From: Jiangella alkaliphila
Lineage (GTDB): Bacteria > Actinomycetota > Actinomycetes > Jiangellales > Jiangellaceae
NCBI RefSeq assembly: GCF_900105925.1
Contig: NZ_LT629791.1
Span: forward strand, 3,321,278 to 3,385,277
Direction: 5' to 3'
Length of the DNA stretch: 64,000 bases
Shown: one piece after another, positions 14,883 through 23,824 of the stretch
Position numbering within the stretch: the first letter of the stretch is position 1
Layout of the letters: each line of letters begins with the position of its first letter
Notes under the pieces: model-generated
What the model was told of the DNA's origin: nothing
Seen by the model: only the letters and a program-made list of their open reading frames with translations
Database searches by the model: none
Position numbers and translations under genes: made by a program

Positions 14883-16040
14883 GTGACGGCCGTGCGCATC
14901 CTTCAGGCCGCCAATTTCGTCGCGCCGCACTCAGGTGGGATCCGGACGATGATGGGGCACCTCGCCGACGGCTACGCCGCTGCCGGGCACGAGGTCGTGG
15001 CCGTGGTGCCGGGGGAGCGCAACGCGACCCGGGCCACGTCGTACGGACGCATCATCGAGATCGCCGCGCCCACCATCCCGTCCACCGGCGGGTACCGGAT
15101 GATCACCAAGTGGCGCACCGTCGAGGACCTGCTCGCCATCATCGCGCCCGACCGCGTCGAGGTGTCCGACCGCCTGACGCTGGCCCGCATCGGGCAGTGG
15201 GCCGCACGCCGCAAGGTCCCGTCCGCCGTCTTCTCGCACGAGCGGCTCGACGCGCTGCTCCAGTTCCACCTCGGCCGGGCGCTGCCGACCAAGCAGATCG
15301 CCGACCGCTGGAACCGCAGGCTGGCCGAGTCGTTCGACACCGTCGTCTGCACCACGCAGTGGGCCGCCGAGGAGTTCGTCCGGCTCGGCGTCGACAACCT
15401 CGCGCACGTGCCGCTGGGCATCGACCTCGAGACCTTCCATCCGCGACGACGCGACCTGCGGCTGCGCGCGGAGCTGGCCCGCGGCGCCGACGTGCTGATC
15501 GTCACCGCCGTCCGGCTGTCGCCGGAGAAGCGCCCCGACCTGCTCGTTCCGATGGTCGACGAGCTGGTGAGGCGCGGCGCGAACGTGCGCATGGTCGTGT
15601 GCGGCGACGGCTCGGTCCGCGACATGGTCGCCGAGCAGGCCGAGGGCAAGCCCGTCACCATGGCCGGCTTCGTCAACGACCGCGCACACCTGGCCGCGGT
15701 GCTGGCCAGTGCCGATGTCGTCGTGGCGCCCGGCCCGTACGAGACGTTCGGGCTGGCCGCCCTGGAGGCGATGGCCAGCGGCACGCCGGTGGTCGCGAGC
15801 GCCCGCGGCGCGCTGCCCGAGCTGGTGATCGGCGGGTCCGGGCGGACCGCCCCGTCAGACCCCGTGGCGATGGCCGAGGCGCTGCTGGAGGTGGTCGCCG
15901 ACGGCCCCGCCGCGAGGGGCGCGGCCCGCCGTCGTGCCCAGGATTTCTCCTGGTCGGATACCGTTGAGGGGATGCTTGCGGTACACGGTCTGGAAACCCG
16001 TGCGCCGCGGAGACTGTCGCTGGAAGCTACCAGGTCGTAA
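14883..16040 (+). CDS. Glycosyltransferase family 4 (GT-B fold, probable mannosyltransferase)
   Basis: The protein has 385 aa. The GTG at 14883 is the first usable start; a second GTG at 14892 is possible. The N-terminal Rossmann half begins VRILQAANFVAPHSGGIRTMM, a classic GT4 acceptor-side opening. The donor half carries TAVRLSPEKRPDLLVPMVDEL and the retaining GT4 EX7E motif region in GPYETFGLAALEAMASGTPVV at about residues 282-302. No transmembrane helix is seen, so it probably works at the inner membrane face using a nucleotide sugar. Actinobacterial relatives include phosphatidylinositol and phenolic lipid mannosyltransferases; the exact acceptor cannot be told. It is followed 59 bases later by the acyl-CoA synthetase, so a glycolipid role is plausible. 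Confidence 0.85.
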   Translation: MTAVRILQAANFVAPHSGGIRTMMGHLADGYAAAGHEVVAVVPGERNATRATSYGRIIEIAAPTIPSTGGYRMITKWRTVEDLLAIIAPDRVEVSDRLTLARIGQWAARRKVPSAVFSHERLDALLQFHLGRALPTKQIADRWNRRLAESFDTVVCTTQWAAEEFVRLGVDNLAHVPLGIDLETFHPRRRDLRLRAELARGADVLIVTAVRLSPEKRPDLLVPMVDELVRRGANVRMVVCGDGSVRDMVAEQAEGKPVTMAGFVNDRAHLAAVLASADVVVAPGPYETFGLAALEAMASGTPVVASARGALPELVIGGSGRTAPSDPVAMAEALLEVVADGPAARGAARRRAQDFSWSDTVEGMLAVHGLETRAPRRLSLEATRS

Positions 16041-16099
16041 CCTTCCTCCACCTGGTCGGTTACCGGCCGGTCCCGTCAAGGGCGATTGGGAGGAAACGC

Positions 16100-17932
16100 A
16101 TGAGCCTCGGCACCACAGACAAGGCTGATCTCGTCGCGGTGCGACCGGTCTCGGTCGGCCGGATGTTCCTGGACCGAGTCGAGGCCACCCCGAGCCGGGA
16201 GGCCTACCGCTACCCGAGTGGCTCCGGCTGGTCGTCGCTCACCTGGGACGAGACCAAGGACCGCGTCTGGGTGTTCGCGGCGGGACTCCTCGACCTCGGC
16301 GTCGAGCACGAGCAGCGGGTGGCCATCGCGTCGTCGACCCGCATCGAGTGGATCCTGGCCGACCTCGCCATCAACGTCATCGGCGCGGCCACCACCACCG
16401 TCTACCCGACCACCACGCCCGAGGACGTCTCCTACATCCTCAGCGACTCCGACACCCGGGTCGTGTTCGCCGAGAACGCCGAGCAGGTGGCGAAGATCGT
16501 CGAGCACCGGGCCGAGCTGCCGCAGCTCACCCGCATCGTGGTCTTCGACGACGGCGGCGTCGACCGCCACGAGGGCCTCGTGATCAGCCTGGCCGAGCTC
16601 GACGAGCGCGGCCGCGCCCTGCTGGCCGAGCGCCCCGACGCCGTCGACGACGCGCTCGCCGCGGTCGGCCCCGAGACGCTGGCCACGCTCATCTACACCT
16701 CCGGCACCACGGGGCGGCCCAAGGGCGTCCGGCTGGTCAACGACAACTGGGTCTACGAGGGTGTCGCGGTCGACGCGTTCAAGATCCTCTCCGTCGACGA
16801 CGTCCAGTACCTCTGGCTGCCGCTGTCGCACTCGTTCGGCAAGGCACTCGAGGCCATCCAGCTGCGCATCGGCTTCGCGACCGCCGTCGACGGCAACCTC
16901 GACAACATCGTCGAGGGCCTCGGCGCAGTCCGGCCGACCTTCATGGCCGGTGCGCCGCGCATCTTCGAGAAGGTGCGCGCCCGGGTCATCACCGGCGTCG
17001 ACAACGAGGGCGGCCCGAAGGCCAAGATCTTCGCCTGGGCGTTCGGCGTCGGCGCCAAGGTGTCCAACCTGCGGCAGAAGGGCCAGGAGCCCACCGGGCT
17101 GCTGAAGTTCCAGTACGGCCTGGCCGACCGGCTGGTGTTCAGCAAGATCAAGGCCAGGCTCGGCGGCAACATCCGGTTCTTCGTCAGCGGCGCGGCGGCG
17201 CTGTCCCGCGACGTCGCCGAGTGGTTCCACGCCGCCGGCATGCTCATCCTCGAGGGCTACGGCCTCACCGAGACCAGCGCCGCGTCGTTCGTCAACATGC
17301 CGTTCGACTGCCGGTTCGGCACCGTCGGCCCGCCAGCGCCTGGCACCGAGGTGAAGATCGCCGACGACGGCGAGATCCTGCTGCGCGGCCCCGGCGTCAT
17401 GCGCGGGTACCACAAGCTGCCCGATGTCACCGCCGAGGTGCTCGACGCCGACGGCTGGTTCAGCACCGGCGACATCGGCGAGGTCGTCGACGGCTACCTG
17501 CGGGTCACCGACCGCAAGAAGGACCTCATCAAGACCTCCGGCGGCAAGTATGTGGCACCGCAGGAGATCGAGATCATCTTCAAGGCGGTCAGCCCGCACG
17601 CCAGCCAGATCGTCGTCCACGGCGACACCCGCAACTACTGCGTCGCGCTGATCACGCTCGACCCCGAGGCCATCGCCGACTGGGCCGAGCACCACGAGCT
17701 GCCCGGCCGCTCGTACGAGGAGTTGACCCGGGCGCCGGAGGTCAGGGCGCTGCTGCAGGGCCAGATCGATCAGCTCAACGCGCGGCTGGAGCGGTGGGAG
17801 ACGATCAAGAAGTTCGAGATCCTGCCGGCCGACCTCACCGTCGAGGGCGGCGACATCACGCCGAGCCTCAAGGTGAAGCGCAAGGCGGTCGAGAAGAAGT
17901 ACATGGACGTCCTCGACAGCATGTACACCTGA
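16100..17932 (+). CDS. Long-chain fatty-acid-CoA ligase (AMP-forming, FadD15-like)
   Basis: This is a 610-aa ANL-superfamily adenylating enzyme. The P-loop LIYTSGTTGRPKGV is at about residues 197-210, the A5-like motif is LEGYGLTETSA, and the hinge motif GYLRVTDRKKDLIKTSGGKYVAP precedes the small C-terminal domain, whose catalytic lysine region is ITPSLKVKRKAVEKKY. A ribosome-binding site AGGAAA lies just before the ATG at 16100. The length and the FFVSGAAALSRDVAEWFHAAG segment match the FadD15/long-chain subgroup. It activates free fatty acids to acyl-CoA for degradation, remodelling or lipid synthesis; it is probably peripheral to the membrane because no helix is seen. Confidence 0.92.
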   Translation: MSLGTTDKADLVAVRPVSVGRMFLDRVEATPSREAYRYPSGSGWSSLTWDETKDRVWVFAAGLLDLGVEHEQRVAIASSTRIEWILADLAINVIGAATTTVYPTTTPEDVSYILSDSDTRVVFAENAEQVAKIVEHRAELPQLTRIVVFDDGGVDRHEGLVISLAELDERGRALLAERPDAVDDALAAVGPETLATLIYTSGTTGRPKGVRLVNDNWVYEGVAVDAFKILSVDDVQYLWLPLSHSFGKALEAIQLRIGFATAVDGNLDNIVEGLGAVRPTFMAGAPRIFEKVRARVITGVDNEGGPKAKIFAWAFGVGAKVSNLRQKGQEPTGLLKFQYGLADRLVFSKIKARLGGNIRFFVSGAAALSRDVAEWFHAAGMLILEGYGLTETSAASFVNMPFDCRFGTVGPPAPGTEVKIADDGEILLRGPGVMRGYHKLPDVTAEVLDADGWFSTGDIGEVVDGYLRVTDRKKDLIKTSGGKYVAPQEIEIIFKAVSPHASQIVVHGDTRNYCVALITLDPEAIADWAEHHELPGRSYEELTRAPEVRALLQGQIDQLNARLERWETIKKFEILPADLTVEGGDITPSLKVKRKAVEKKYMDVLDSMYT

Positions 17933-17995
17933 CGGATTCGCAGGGCGTTTCGTTCGCGGTTTCGTTCCAGGGCCGCCGGGCGGGGACAATGGGAT

Positions 17996-19222
17996 GTGCC
18001 CTCCACCCTGCCCGACGGCTCGCCCGCGCCTGCTGACGGCGCGTTGCCGGCCGGCGCGCTCGACGGCGTCGGCGGCCGCCCGTTCGGCGTGTACCTGCAC
18101 GTGCCGTTCTGCACCACGCGGTGCGGCTACTGCGACTTCAACACCTACACCGCCGACGAGCTCGGCGCCGCGCCCGGCGCCTCCCGCGCGTCCTGGGCCG
18201 ACGGCGCCGTCGCCGAGCTGCGGCTGGCCCGCCGGGTCCTCGGCGACGCCGACGTTCCGGTGTCGACGGTGTTCGTCGGCGGCGGGACGCCCACGCTGCT
18301 GCCGCCGGCCGATCTCGGCAAGGTCCTGCGCTTCATCGACGACGAGTTCGGGCTGGTCCCCGGCGCCGAGGTGACCACCGAGGCCAACCCCGAGTCCGTC
18401 GACGCGCGGTCGCTGGCCGAGCTGCGGGCGGCCGGCTTCACCCGAGTGTCCGTCGGCATGCAGAGCGCCCGGCCGCACGTCCTCGCCGTCCTCGACCGCG
18501 TGCACACGCCGGGCCGGCCGGCTCAGGTCGTCGCCGAGGCGCGGGCGGCCGGCTTCGAACACGTCAGCGTCGACCTCATCTACGGCACGCCGGGCGAGAC
18601 GGCCGACGACTGGCGGGCCAGCGTCTCGGCCGCCGTCGAGGCCGGGCCCGACCACGTCAGCGCCTATGCGCTCATCGTCGAGCCGGGGACGCGGCTGGCC
18701 GCCCGCATGGCCCGCGGCGAGCTGCCGCTGCCCGACGACGACGACCAGGCCGACAAGTACGTGCTGGCCGACTCGCTGCTGTCGTCGGCCGGGTTCGAGT
18801 GGTACGAGCTGTCGAACTGGTCGCGGACGGCGGCCGGGCGGTGCCGGCACAACGAGCTGTACTGGACCGGCGCGGACTGGTGGGGCGCCGGCCCGGGCGC
18901 GCACAGCCACGTCGGCGGCACTCGCTGGTGGAACGTCAAGCACCCGGCGGCCTGGGCGGCCCGGCTGGCGGCGGAGGAGAGCCCGGCGCACGCGCGCGAG
19001 GTCCTCGACCCCGAGACCCGGCGGGTCGAACGGGTGCTGCTCGAGGTCCGGCTCGCCGCCGGCCTCGACCTCTCCGTTCTCGACGACGACGGCCGGCAGG
19101 CGGCGGCGAAGGTGGTGGCGGACGGCCTGGCCGAGCCCGGCGCGTTCGCCGACGGCCGGCTGGTCCTGACCCGCCGCGGCCGCCTCCTCGCCGACGCCGT
19201 CGTCCGCGACCTGCTGCCGTAG
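17996..19222 (+). CDS. hemW: HemW, radical SAM heme chaperone (HemN-like)
   Basis: The protein has 408 aa and starts at GTG 17996. The radical SAM cluster motif is CTTRCGYC (Cys39, Cys43, Cys46) preceded by GVYLHVPF. Further family marks are STVFVGGGTPTLL, EANPESV, VSVGMQSARPHVLAVLDRVHT and a C-terminal HemN_C domain. HemW lacks the fourth cysteine that true oxygen-independent coproporphyrinogen oxidase has directly after CxxxCxxC; here Asp-Phe follows, as in HemW. The family binds heme and delivers it to acceptor proteins. Its position just upstream of the tetR-MFS and hrcA-dnaJ block is the usual actinobacterial hemW neighbourhood. Confidence 0.93.
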   Translation: MPSTLPDGSPAPADGALPAGALDGVGGRPFGVYLHVPFCTTRCGYCDFNTYTADELGAAPGASRASWADGAVAELRLARRVLGDADVPVSTVFVGGGTPTLLPPADLGKVLRFIDDEFGLVPGAEVTTEANPESVDARSLAELRAAGFTRVSVGMQSARPHVLAVLDRVHTPGRPAQVVAEARAAGFEHVSVDLIYGTPGETADDWRASVSAAVEAGPDHVSAYALIVEPGTRLAARMARGELPLPDDDDQADKYVLADSLLSSAGFEWYELSNWSRTAAGRCRHNELYWTGADWWGAGPGAHSHVGGTRWWNVKHPAAWAARLAAEESPAHAREVLDPETRRVERVLLEVRLAAGLDLSVLDDDGRQAAAKVVADGLAEPGAFADGRLVLTRRGRLLADAVVRDLLP

Positions 19223-19236
19223 CCGGCCAGCTCCGG

Positions 19237-20076
19237 TCAGGCCGAGCCGGGCTCCGTCACGAAGTCGATCAGCTCCTCGACCCGGCCCAGCAGAGCCGGC
19301 TCGAGGTCGGTGTAGGTCGAGACCTTGCCCAGGATGCGCTGCCAGGCCTCCCACGACTCCAGCCGCCAGCCGAGCCGGGCGATGACGCCCTCCTTCCAGG
19401 GCTCGCCCTTGGGGACGTCCGGCCACGCTTTCAGACCGAGCACCGCCGGGCGGACCGCCTGCCAGACGTCGATGTACGGGTGCCCGACGATGAGGACGTT
19501 GGCGGCGTGCGGGCCGCCGCGGACCGCGTCGGCCAGCCGGGTCTCCTTGCTGCCGGCGACCAGGTGGTCGAGCATGACGCCGAGGCGCCGGCCGGGGCCG
19601 GGCTCGAACTCGGCGACAACGGCGGCGAGGTCGTCGGCGCCGCCCAGCTCCTCGACGACGACGCCCTCGACCCGCAGGTCGTGGCCCCACACCTTCTCGA
19701 CCAGCTCGGCGTCGTGCTTGCCTTCGACGTAGATGCGGCTGGCCCGCGCGGTGCGGGCTCTGTGGTCCAGCACGGCGACGGAGCCGGAGGCGGACACCAT
19801 GCGGCCGGTGGCCGCGGGCGCCGTCGGGCGGACCAGCTCGACCGGCTTGCCGTCGATCCAGAAGCCGGGTCCGAGCGGGAACGCGCGCCGCTTGCCGTGC
19901 CGGTCCTCCAGGATCACGCCGTGCTTGTCGACCTCGACGACGGCGCCGACGTACCCCGTCTGCACGTCCTCGACGACGAGTCCGGGCACGGCCGGCTCCG
20001 GCGTGCTGACCGGGCGCTTCGGGTGCGGCGAGTTCGTGAGGACGTCGCGGCCGTAGCGGTCGTTGAAGGGGCTCAC
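19237..20076 (-). CDS. DUF3097 family protein
   Basis: This 279-aa cytoplasmic protein starts at GTG 20076. It has a beta-rich N-terminal barrel (GLVVEDVQTGYVGAVVEVDKHGVILEDRHGKRRAFPL) and a Toprim-like central part with RIYVEGKHDAELVEKVWG, EELGGADDL, GVMLDHLVAGSKE and VLIVGHPYIDVWQAV. The acidic residues in EGKHD, LD and GHPYID are where Toprim folds bind metal, suggesting a nucleic-acid-acting or phosphotransfer enzyme. DUF3097 is conserved in actinobacteria next to hemW, as here, convergent with a 14-base gap. No biochemical role is known to me. Confidence 0.88.
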   Translation of the reverse strand: MSPFNDRYGRDVLTNSPHPKRPVSTPEPAVPGLVVEDVQTGYVGAVVEVDKHGVILEDRHGKRRAFPLGPGFWIDGKPVELVRPTAPAATGRMVSASGSVAVLDHRARTARASRIYVEGKHDAELVEKVWGHDLRVEGVVVEELGGADDLAAVVAEFEPGPGRRLGVMLDHLVAGSKETRLADAVRGGPHAANVLIVGHPYIDVWQAVRPAVLGLKAWPDVPKGEPWKEGVIARLGWRLESWEAWQRILGKVSTYTDLEPALLGRVEELIDFVTEPGSA

Positions 20077-20160
20077 GGGTCGTGACGCTAGCCGCTCGCC
20101 GGCCGCGGGGCGGGGAACGACACGTATCGGACATGGCAGGGAACCGCGCCAGGAATGGCA

Positions 20161-20189
20161 GGGGCCCCGCCGGTATCCGGCGGGGCCCC
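20161..20189 (-). terminator. Perfect 13-bp inverted repeat downstream of MFS gene
   Basis: GGGGCCCCGCCGG is followed by TAT and then its exact complement. It lies 27 bases beyond the stop of the minus-strand MFS gene, upstream of the DUF3097 start. A T-tract is lacking, as is common for actinobacterial terminators. It probably ends the tetR-MFS transcript and insulates DUF3097. Confidence 0.6.
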
Positions 20190-20216
20190 AGTCTTGGGTC
20201 GGCGTGGGTGTGCCGG

Positions 20217-21716
20217 TCAGTGGATCATGGCCGGCGCGGCCTCACCCTCGCCGTCGAGCTCGTCGAACGCCGCCTGCTCGCTGTCAGGGCTGGCGTTGAC
20301 CGCGGCGAACGCGATGGCCGCGGCCGCCACGAGGATGCCCACGGCCCACCAGATGGCGGTCGTGTAGCCGTCGACCATGCCCTCGAGCTGCACCAGCTCC
20401 GGCGACGTCGCGCCGCCGATGTTCGCACTGATGTAGGCCGTGGTGGCGCTGGCCGCGATGGTGTTCAGCAGCGCCGTGCCGATGGCGCCGCCGACCTGCT
20501 GCGACGTGTTGATCATCGCCGAGGCGATGCCCGCGTCGCGCGGCTCGACGCCATAGGTCGACAGGCTCATGGCCGGCATGAACGTGGTGCCGAGGCCGAT
20601 ACCCAGCAGGATCTGCGCCGGCAACAGCAGCGCGACGTACGAGCTGTCGACCTCCATCTGGGTCAGCATCAGCATACCGACGGCGGCGAGCAGCAGGCCG
20701 GGCGTCATGAGGTAGCGCGCCGGCACGCGGGTCATCAGCCGGGTGCCGATCTGGGTGGAGCCGATGATCATGCCGGCGACCATCGGCAGGAACGCGACGC
20801 CACTGCGGATCGGGCTGTACCCCTTGACGGCCTGCATGTAGAACGTGAGGAACAGGAACAGGCCGAACATCGCGATGATGGCCAGACCGAGGGAGAGGTA
20901 GACACCGCCGCGGTTGCGCTCGAGGACGACCCGCAGTGGCAGCAGCGGCGCCTTCACCTTCCGCTCCACCAGGACGAACGCGACCAGCAGCACGGCGGTC
21001 AGGACGAACATCGCGACGGTCCCGGACTCGGTCCAGCTCTCGGACTCGGCGCGGGTGAAGCCGTAGACCAGCGCGACCAGGCCCAGCGTCCCCAGCAGCG
21101 TGCCGGGGATGTCGAGCGGCGAACGGTTCCGGGTGCCCTCGGGCTCCTGCACCTGAGCGAGAGTGCCGATGTAGGCGACCGCCGCGATGGGCAGGTTGAC
21201 GAAGAACACCCAGCGCCAGTCGAGGTACTCGGTGAGCGCGCCACCGAGGATGAGGCCGAGGGCCGCACCACCACCGGCGATGGCACCGAAGATGCCGAAC
21301 GCCTTGGCGCGTTCCTTGCCGTCGGTGAACATGACGGCCAGCAGTGAGAGCGCCGCGGGCGCCATCAGCGCGCCGAAGGCACCCTGCAGGGCGCGCGACG
21401 CGTACAGCAGGAGCTCGTTGACCGCCGCGCCGCCGAGAGCCGAGGCGCCGGCGAAGCCGATGAGGCCGACCAGGAACGTGTTCTTACGCCCCCACATGTC
21501 GGCGATGCGACCGCCGAGCAGCAACAGCCCGCCGAAGGCCAGGGCGTACGCCGTGATGGCCCACTGCCGGTTGGCGTCGGAGATGCCGAGGTCGGACTGG
21601 ATGGACGGGAGCGCGATGTTCACGATCGTGCCGTCCACCACGATCATCAGCTGCGCGATGGAGATGAACGCGAGCGCTTTCCACCGCCTGGGATCAGGCA
21701 GATGTGTTTCAGGCAT
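20217..21716 (-). CDS. DHA2-type MFS drug efflux transporter (14 TM)
   Basis: The protein has 499 aa from the ATG at 21716; a TTG 12 bases upstream is open but less likely. Fourteen hydrophobic helices are visible. The conserved DHA2/EmrB segments are MIVVDGTIVNIALPSIQSDLG in helix 1, GGRIADMWGRKNTFLVGL (motif A) between helices 2 and 3, and the LGLILGGALTEYLDWRWVFFVNLPIA motif C region. The family exports hydrophobic drugs, dyes or natural products by proton antiport. A TetR-family gene lies 71 bases upstream on the same strand and presumably represses it. The C-terminal tail is acidic and cytoplasmic. Confidence 0.9.
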   Translation of the reverse strand: MPETHLPDPRRWKALAFISIAQLMIVVDGTIVNIALPSIQSDLGISDANRQWAITAYALAFGGLLLLGGRIADMWGRKNTFLVGLIGFAGASALGGAAVNELLLYASRALQGAFGALMAPAALSLLAVMFTDGKERAKAFGIFGAIAGGGAALGLILGGALTEYLDWRWVFFVNLPIAAVAYIGTLAQVQEPEGTRNRSPLDIPGTLLGTLGLVALVYGFTRAESESWTESGTVAMFVLTAVLLVAFVLVERKVKAPLLPLRVVLERNRGGVYLSLGLAIIAMFGLFLFLTFYMQAVKGYSPIRSGVAFLPMVAGMIIGSTQIGTRLMTRVPARYLMTPGLLLAAVGMLMLTQMEVDSSYVALLLPAQILLGIGLGTTFMPAMSLSTYGVEPRDAGIASAMINTSQQVGGAIGTALLNTIAASATTAYISANIGGATSPELVQLEGMVDGYTTAIWWAVGILVAAAAIAFAAVNASPDSEQAAFDELDGEGEAAPAMIH

Positions 21717-21787
21717 GACGAAGTCCAATCAAGGTGTGCGAGAAGTTGCTGATCGAGGGTCGGGACCGTCGTCGGCCCGGCTGCGAG

Positions 21788-22432
21788 CTATCGGGTTTCG
21801 AGCTCCTCGAACGTGACTGCGGTGCCGCTCAGCTCCGAGCGGGCAGGTGCACGCAGGCCGTCGAGGAAGATCTGGAGATGCCGGTGCATGAAGCGTTCGA
21901 CGTGAACGCATGCGGTGCCGGCGACGGGACGGGTCAGCTGGGTGATCGCGACCATGAGATCACCGATGCCGACGTCGGGACGGAGCTGAGCGGACTCGCG
22001 CGCGTTGTCCATCAGCTCGGTGACCACCGCCTCCATGCGGAGCCGGGCCGCCACCACGTGCGGGTCGTTCTTGTCGAAGCCTTCGTACAGCAGCGAACAC
22101 AGCGCCCCGACCCGCTCGTCGGCGGCGCGGTGCACGAAGCGCCGCAGCGCCTCGAACGCGTCGGTCTCTTCGGCCAGCGCCGATTCGGCCTGCTCGGTGA
22201 TGCGCGCCAGCGAGTACGACGCGACGACATGGATGAGCTCGTGCCGGTCGGCGAAGTGCCGGTACAGCGTGGCGTTGCCCACGCCCGCCCGGTGTGCGAT
22301 GGCGTCCAGCGGCACGGTGGGGCCTTGCTCGACGAACGCCTCACGGGCCGCGGCGATGATGCGCTCACGGTTGCGGGTGGCGTCGACGCGTGCCGGCTGT
22401 CCCCTGCGCTCGGCTGTCGCCATGCCGCCCAT
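21788..22432 (-). CDS. TetR family repressor of adjacent MFS pump
   Basis: The protein has 214 aa. The first ATG (22432) has an AAGGGGA ribosome-binding site 3 bases upstream, better placed than for the ATG three codons later. The N-terminal helix-turn-helix domain (about residues 20-66) reads RERIIAAAREAFVEQGPTVPLDAIAHRAGVGNATLYRHFADRHEL, which is typical TetR. The C-terminal ligand domain is helical. It is the first gene of a two-gene unit with the MFS pump, and two matching GGGGA-N5-TCCCC palindromes lie 56-112 bases upstream of its start, so autoregulation and induction by a pump substrate are likely. Confidence 0.9.
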   Translation of the reverse strand: MGGMATAERRGQPARVDATRNRERIIAAAREAFVEQGPTVPLDAIAHRAGVGNATLYRHFADRHELIHVVASYSLARITEQAESALAEETDAFEALRRFVHRAADERVGALCSLLYEGFDKNDPHVVAARLRMEAVVTELMDNARESAQLRPDVGIGDLMVAITQLTRPVAGTACVHVERFMHRHLQIFLDGLRAPARSELSGTAVTFEELETR

Positions 22433-22487
22433 GATTCCCCTTTCGAGTCGTACCGACGAAACGGAGATCTTCTCCCCGTTTCCCGAA

Positions 22488-22506
22488 CCGGGGACTGCAT
22501 CCCCGG
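22488..22506. promoter_or_regulatory. Palindromic operator candidate 1 for TetR-MFS unit
   Basis: CCGGGGA-CTGCA-TCCCCGG is a perfect 7-bp dyad with a 5-base centre, located 56 bases upstream of the tetR start. The same GGGGA-N5-TCCCC core recurs at 22530-22544, about four helical turns away. Confidence 0.55.
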
Positions 22507-22529
22507 ATCAGCCTGACGTAATCTCAAAC

Positions 22530-22544
22530 GGGGAAGGCATCCCC
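22530..22544. promoter_or_regulatory. Palindromic operator candidate 2 for TetR-MFS unit
   Basis: GGGGA-AGGCA-TCCCC repeats the core of the 22488-22506 palindrome in a relatively AT-rich stretch (ACATATTT follows). Two copies centred 40 bases apart fit cooperative TetR binding; which promoter they cover is not certain. Confidence 0.5.
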
Positions 22545-22734
22545 ACATATTTCCCGCGCCAGATGTGACCTGCATCACATCTGCCGATAGTGGCCCGCCG
22601 CGGTGGGCCGCAACCCGGATGTCCAGCACCTTCAACCTACGCGCCGCCACTGACAAAGTCGGCGCCCGCACGCGACGGTGCGACCCGCCCTGTCCCGTGA
22701 CCTGCGAGGAAAGACGGAAGGGGCCGCAACCACG

Positions 22735-22766
22735 TAGAATTGGCACTTGCCAGGGTCGAGTGCCAA
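22735..22766 (+). promoter_or_regulatory. CIRCE-like HrcA operator with overlapping -10
   Basis: TTGGCACTT-N9-GAGTGCCAA at 22740-22766 matches the CIRCE heat-shock operator (TTAGCACTC-N9-GAGTGCTAA), with compensating A-to-G and T-to-C changes in the two arms and one arm mismatch. A TAGAAT -10-like hexamer (22735-22740) abuts it, so bound HrcA would block transcription of hrcA-dnaJ. It lies 24 bases before the hrcA start. Confidence 0.85.
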
Positions 22767-22789
22767 AGCGCGGCGGGAGGTGTGCTCGG

Positions 22790-23812
22790 TTGTCCGTCGA
22801 TGATCGCAAGCTCGACGTCCTCAGGGCGATCGTCGAGGACTACGTCGCCACCCAGGAGCCGGTCGGGTCGAAGGCGCTGGTCGACCGGCACCACCTCGGT
22901 GTGTCGCCGGCCACCATCCGCAACGACATGGCCGCGCTCGAGGACGAGGGCTACATCGCCCAGCCGCACACCAGCGCCGGCCGGGTGCCCACCGACAAGG
23001 GCTACCGGCTGTTCGTCGACCGGTTGTCGACGGTGAAGCCGCTGTCCTCGCCGGAGCGGCGGGCCATCCAGACCTTCCTCGACGGCGCGGTCGACCTCGA
23101 CGACGTCGTGTCGCGGACGGTGCGGCTGCTCGCGCAGCTGACCCGCCAGGCCGCCGTCGTGCAGTACCCGTCGCTGAGCCGGTCCACCGTGCGCCACGTC
23201 GAGCTGGTCATGCTGGCGCCGGCGCGGGTGCTGGTGGTGCTCATCACCGACACCGGCCGGGTCGAGCAGCGCGTCGTCGACCTCCCGTCCGACGCCGACG
23301 ACGCCCTGGTGGGCGAGTTGCGGGCGCGTATCAACGCGCTCGTCGTCGGCCAGGACTTCGCCGCCGTCGAGGCTCAGGTCACCGAGCTCACCGAGCGGTT
23401 CGGCCCCGAGGACCGCGCCACCGTCGCCGCGGTCACGGCCACGCTGCTCAGCACGCTCATCGAGCGGCACGAAGAGCGGGTCGCCGTCGCCGGCACGGGC
23501 AACCTCGCGCGCTACGGCCAGGAGTTCGACCACGAGCTCGAGCCGCTGCTGTCGGCGCTCGAGGAGCACGTCGTGCTGCTCAGGCTGCTCGGCGAGGCCA
23601 CCAGCCCCACCCCGGTCCGGGTCCGCATCGGCGCCGAGAACGCGCAGACCGGACTCTCGGCCACGTCCGTCGTCACCTCGGGCTACGGGCCGGGCGAACT
23701 CGCCCTGGCTAGCATGGGTGTGGTCGGGCCGACCCGCATGGACTACCCCGGCACCATCGCGGCGGTCGGCGCCGTTGCTCGATACGTCAGCAAGATTCTC
23801 GCGGCTCACTAG
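22790..23812 (+). CDS. hrcA: HrcA, heat-inducible transcription repressor
   Basis: The protein has 340 aa. The TTG at 22790 is chosen because GGGAGG sits 9 bases upstream and the protein then opens [30 protein letters not shown], the canonical HrcA start; upstream in-frame sequence crosses the CIRCE element. It has a winged-helix N-terminal domain ([30 protein letters not shown]) and the HrcA dimerisation/GAF-like domain ending [34 protein letters not shown]. It represses heat-shock genes by binding CIRCE, with GroE as corepressor in known systems. Here the site lies directly upstream, so hrcA and dnaJ are autoregulated together. Confidence 0.95.
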   Translation: MSVDDRKLDVLRAIVEDYVATQEPVGSKALVDRHHLGVSPATIRNDMAALEDEGYIAQPHTSAGRVPTDKGYRLFVDRLSTVKPLSSPERRAIQTFLDGAVDLDDVVSRTVRLLAQLTRQAAVVQYPSLSRSTVRHVELVMLAPARVLVVLITDTGRVEQRVVDLPSDADDALVGELRARINALVVGQDFAAVEAQVTELTERFGPEDRATVAAVTATLLSTLIERHEERVAVAGTGNLARYGQEFDHELEPLLSALEEHVVLLRLLGEATSPTPVRVRIGAENAQTGLSATSVVTSGYGPGELALASMGVVGPTRMDYPGTIAAVGAVARYVSKILAAH

Positions 23813-23824
23813 GGAAGACACAGG

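Noticed and set aside
16076-20134. Very long antisense open frame (1352 codons) opposite the acyl-CoA ligase and hemW
   Set aside because: Its translation is Arg/Gly/Asp/Val shadow sequence with no recognisable domain, and both sense genes carry full catalytic motifs. High GC removes stop codons in the other frames.
20161-20189. Insertion-sequence end or attachment site
   Set aside because: The perfect inverted repeat stands alone just after a stop codon, with no transposase or matching partner, so a terminator is the simpler reading.
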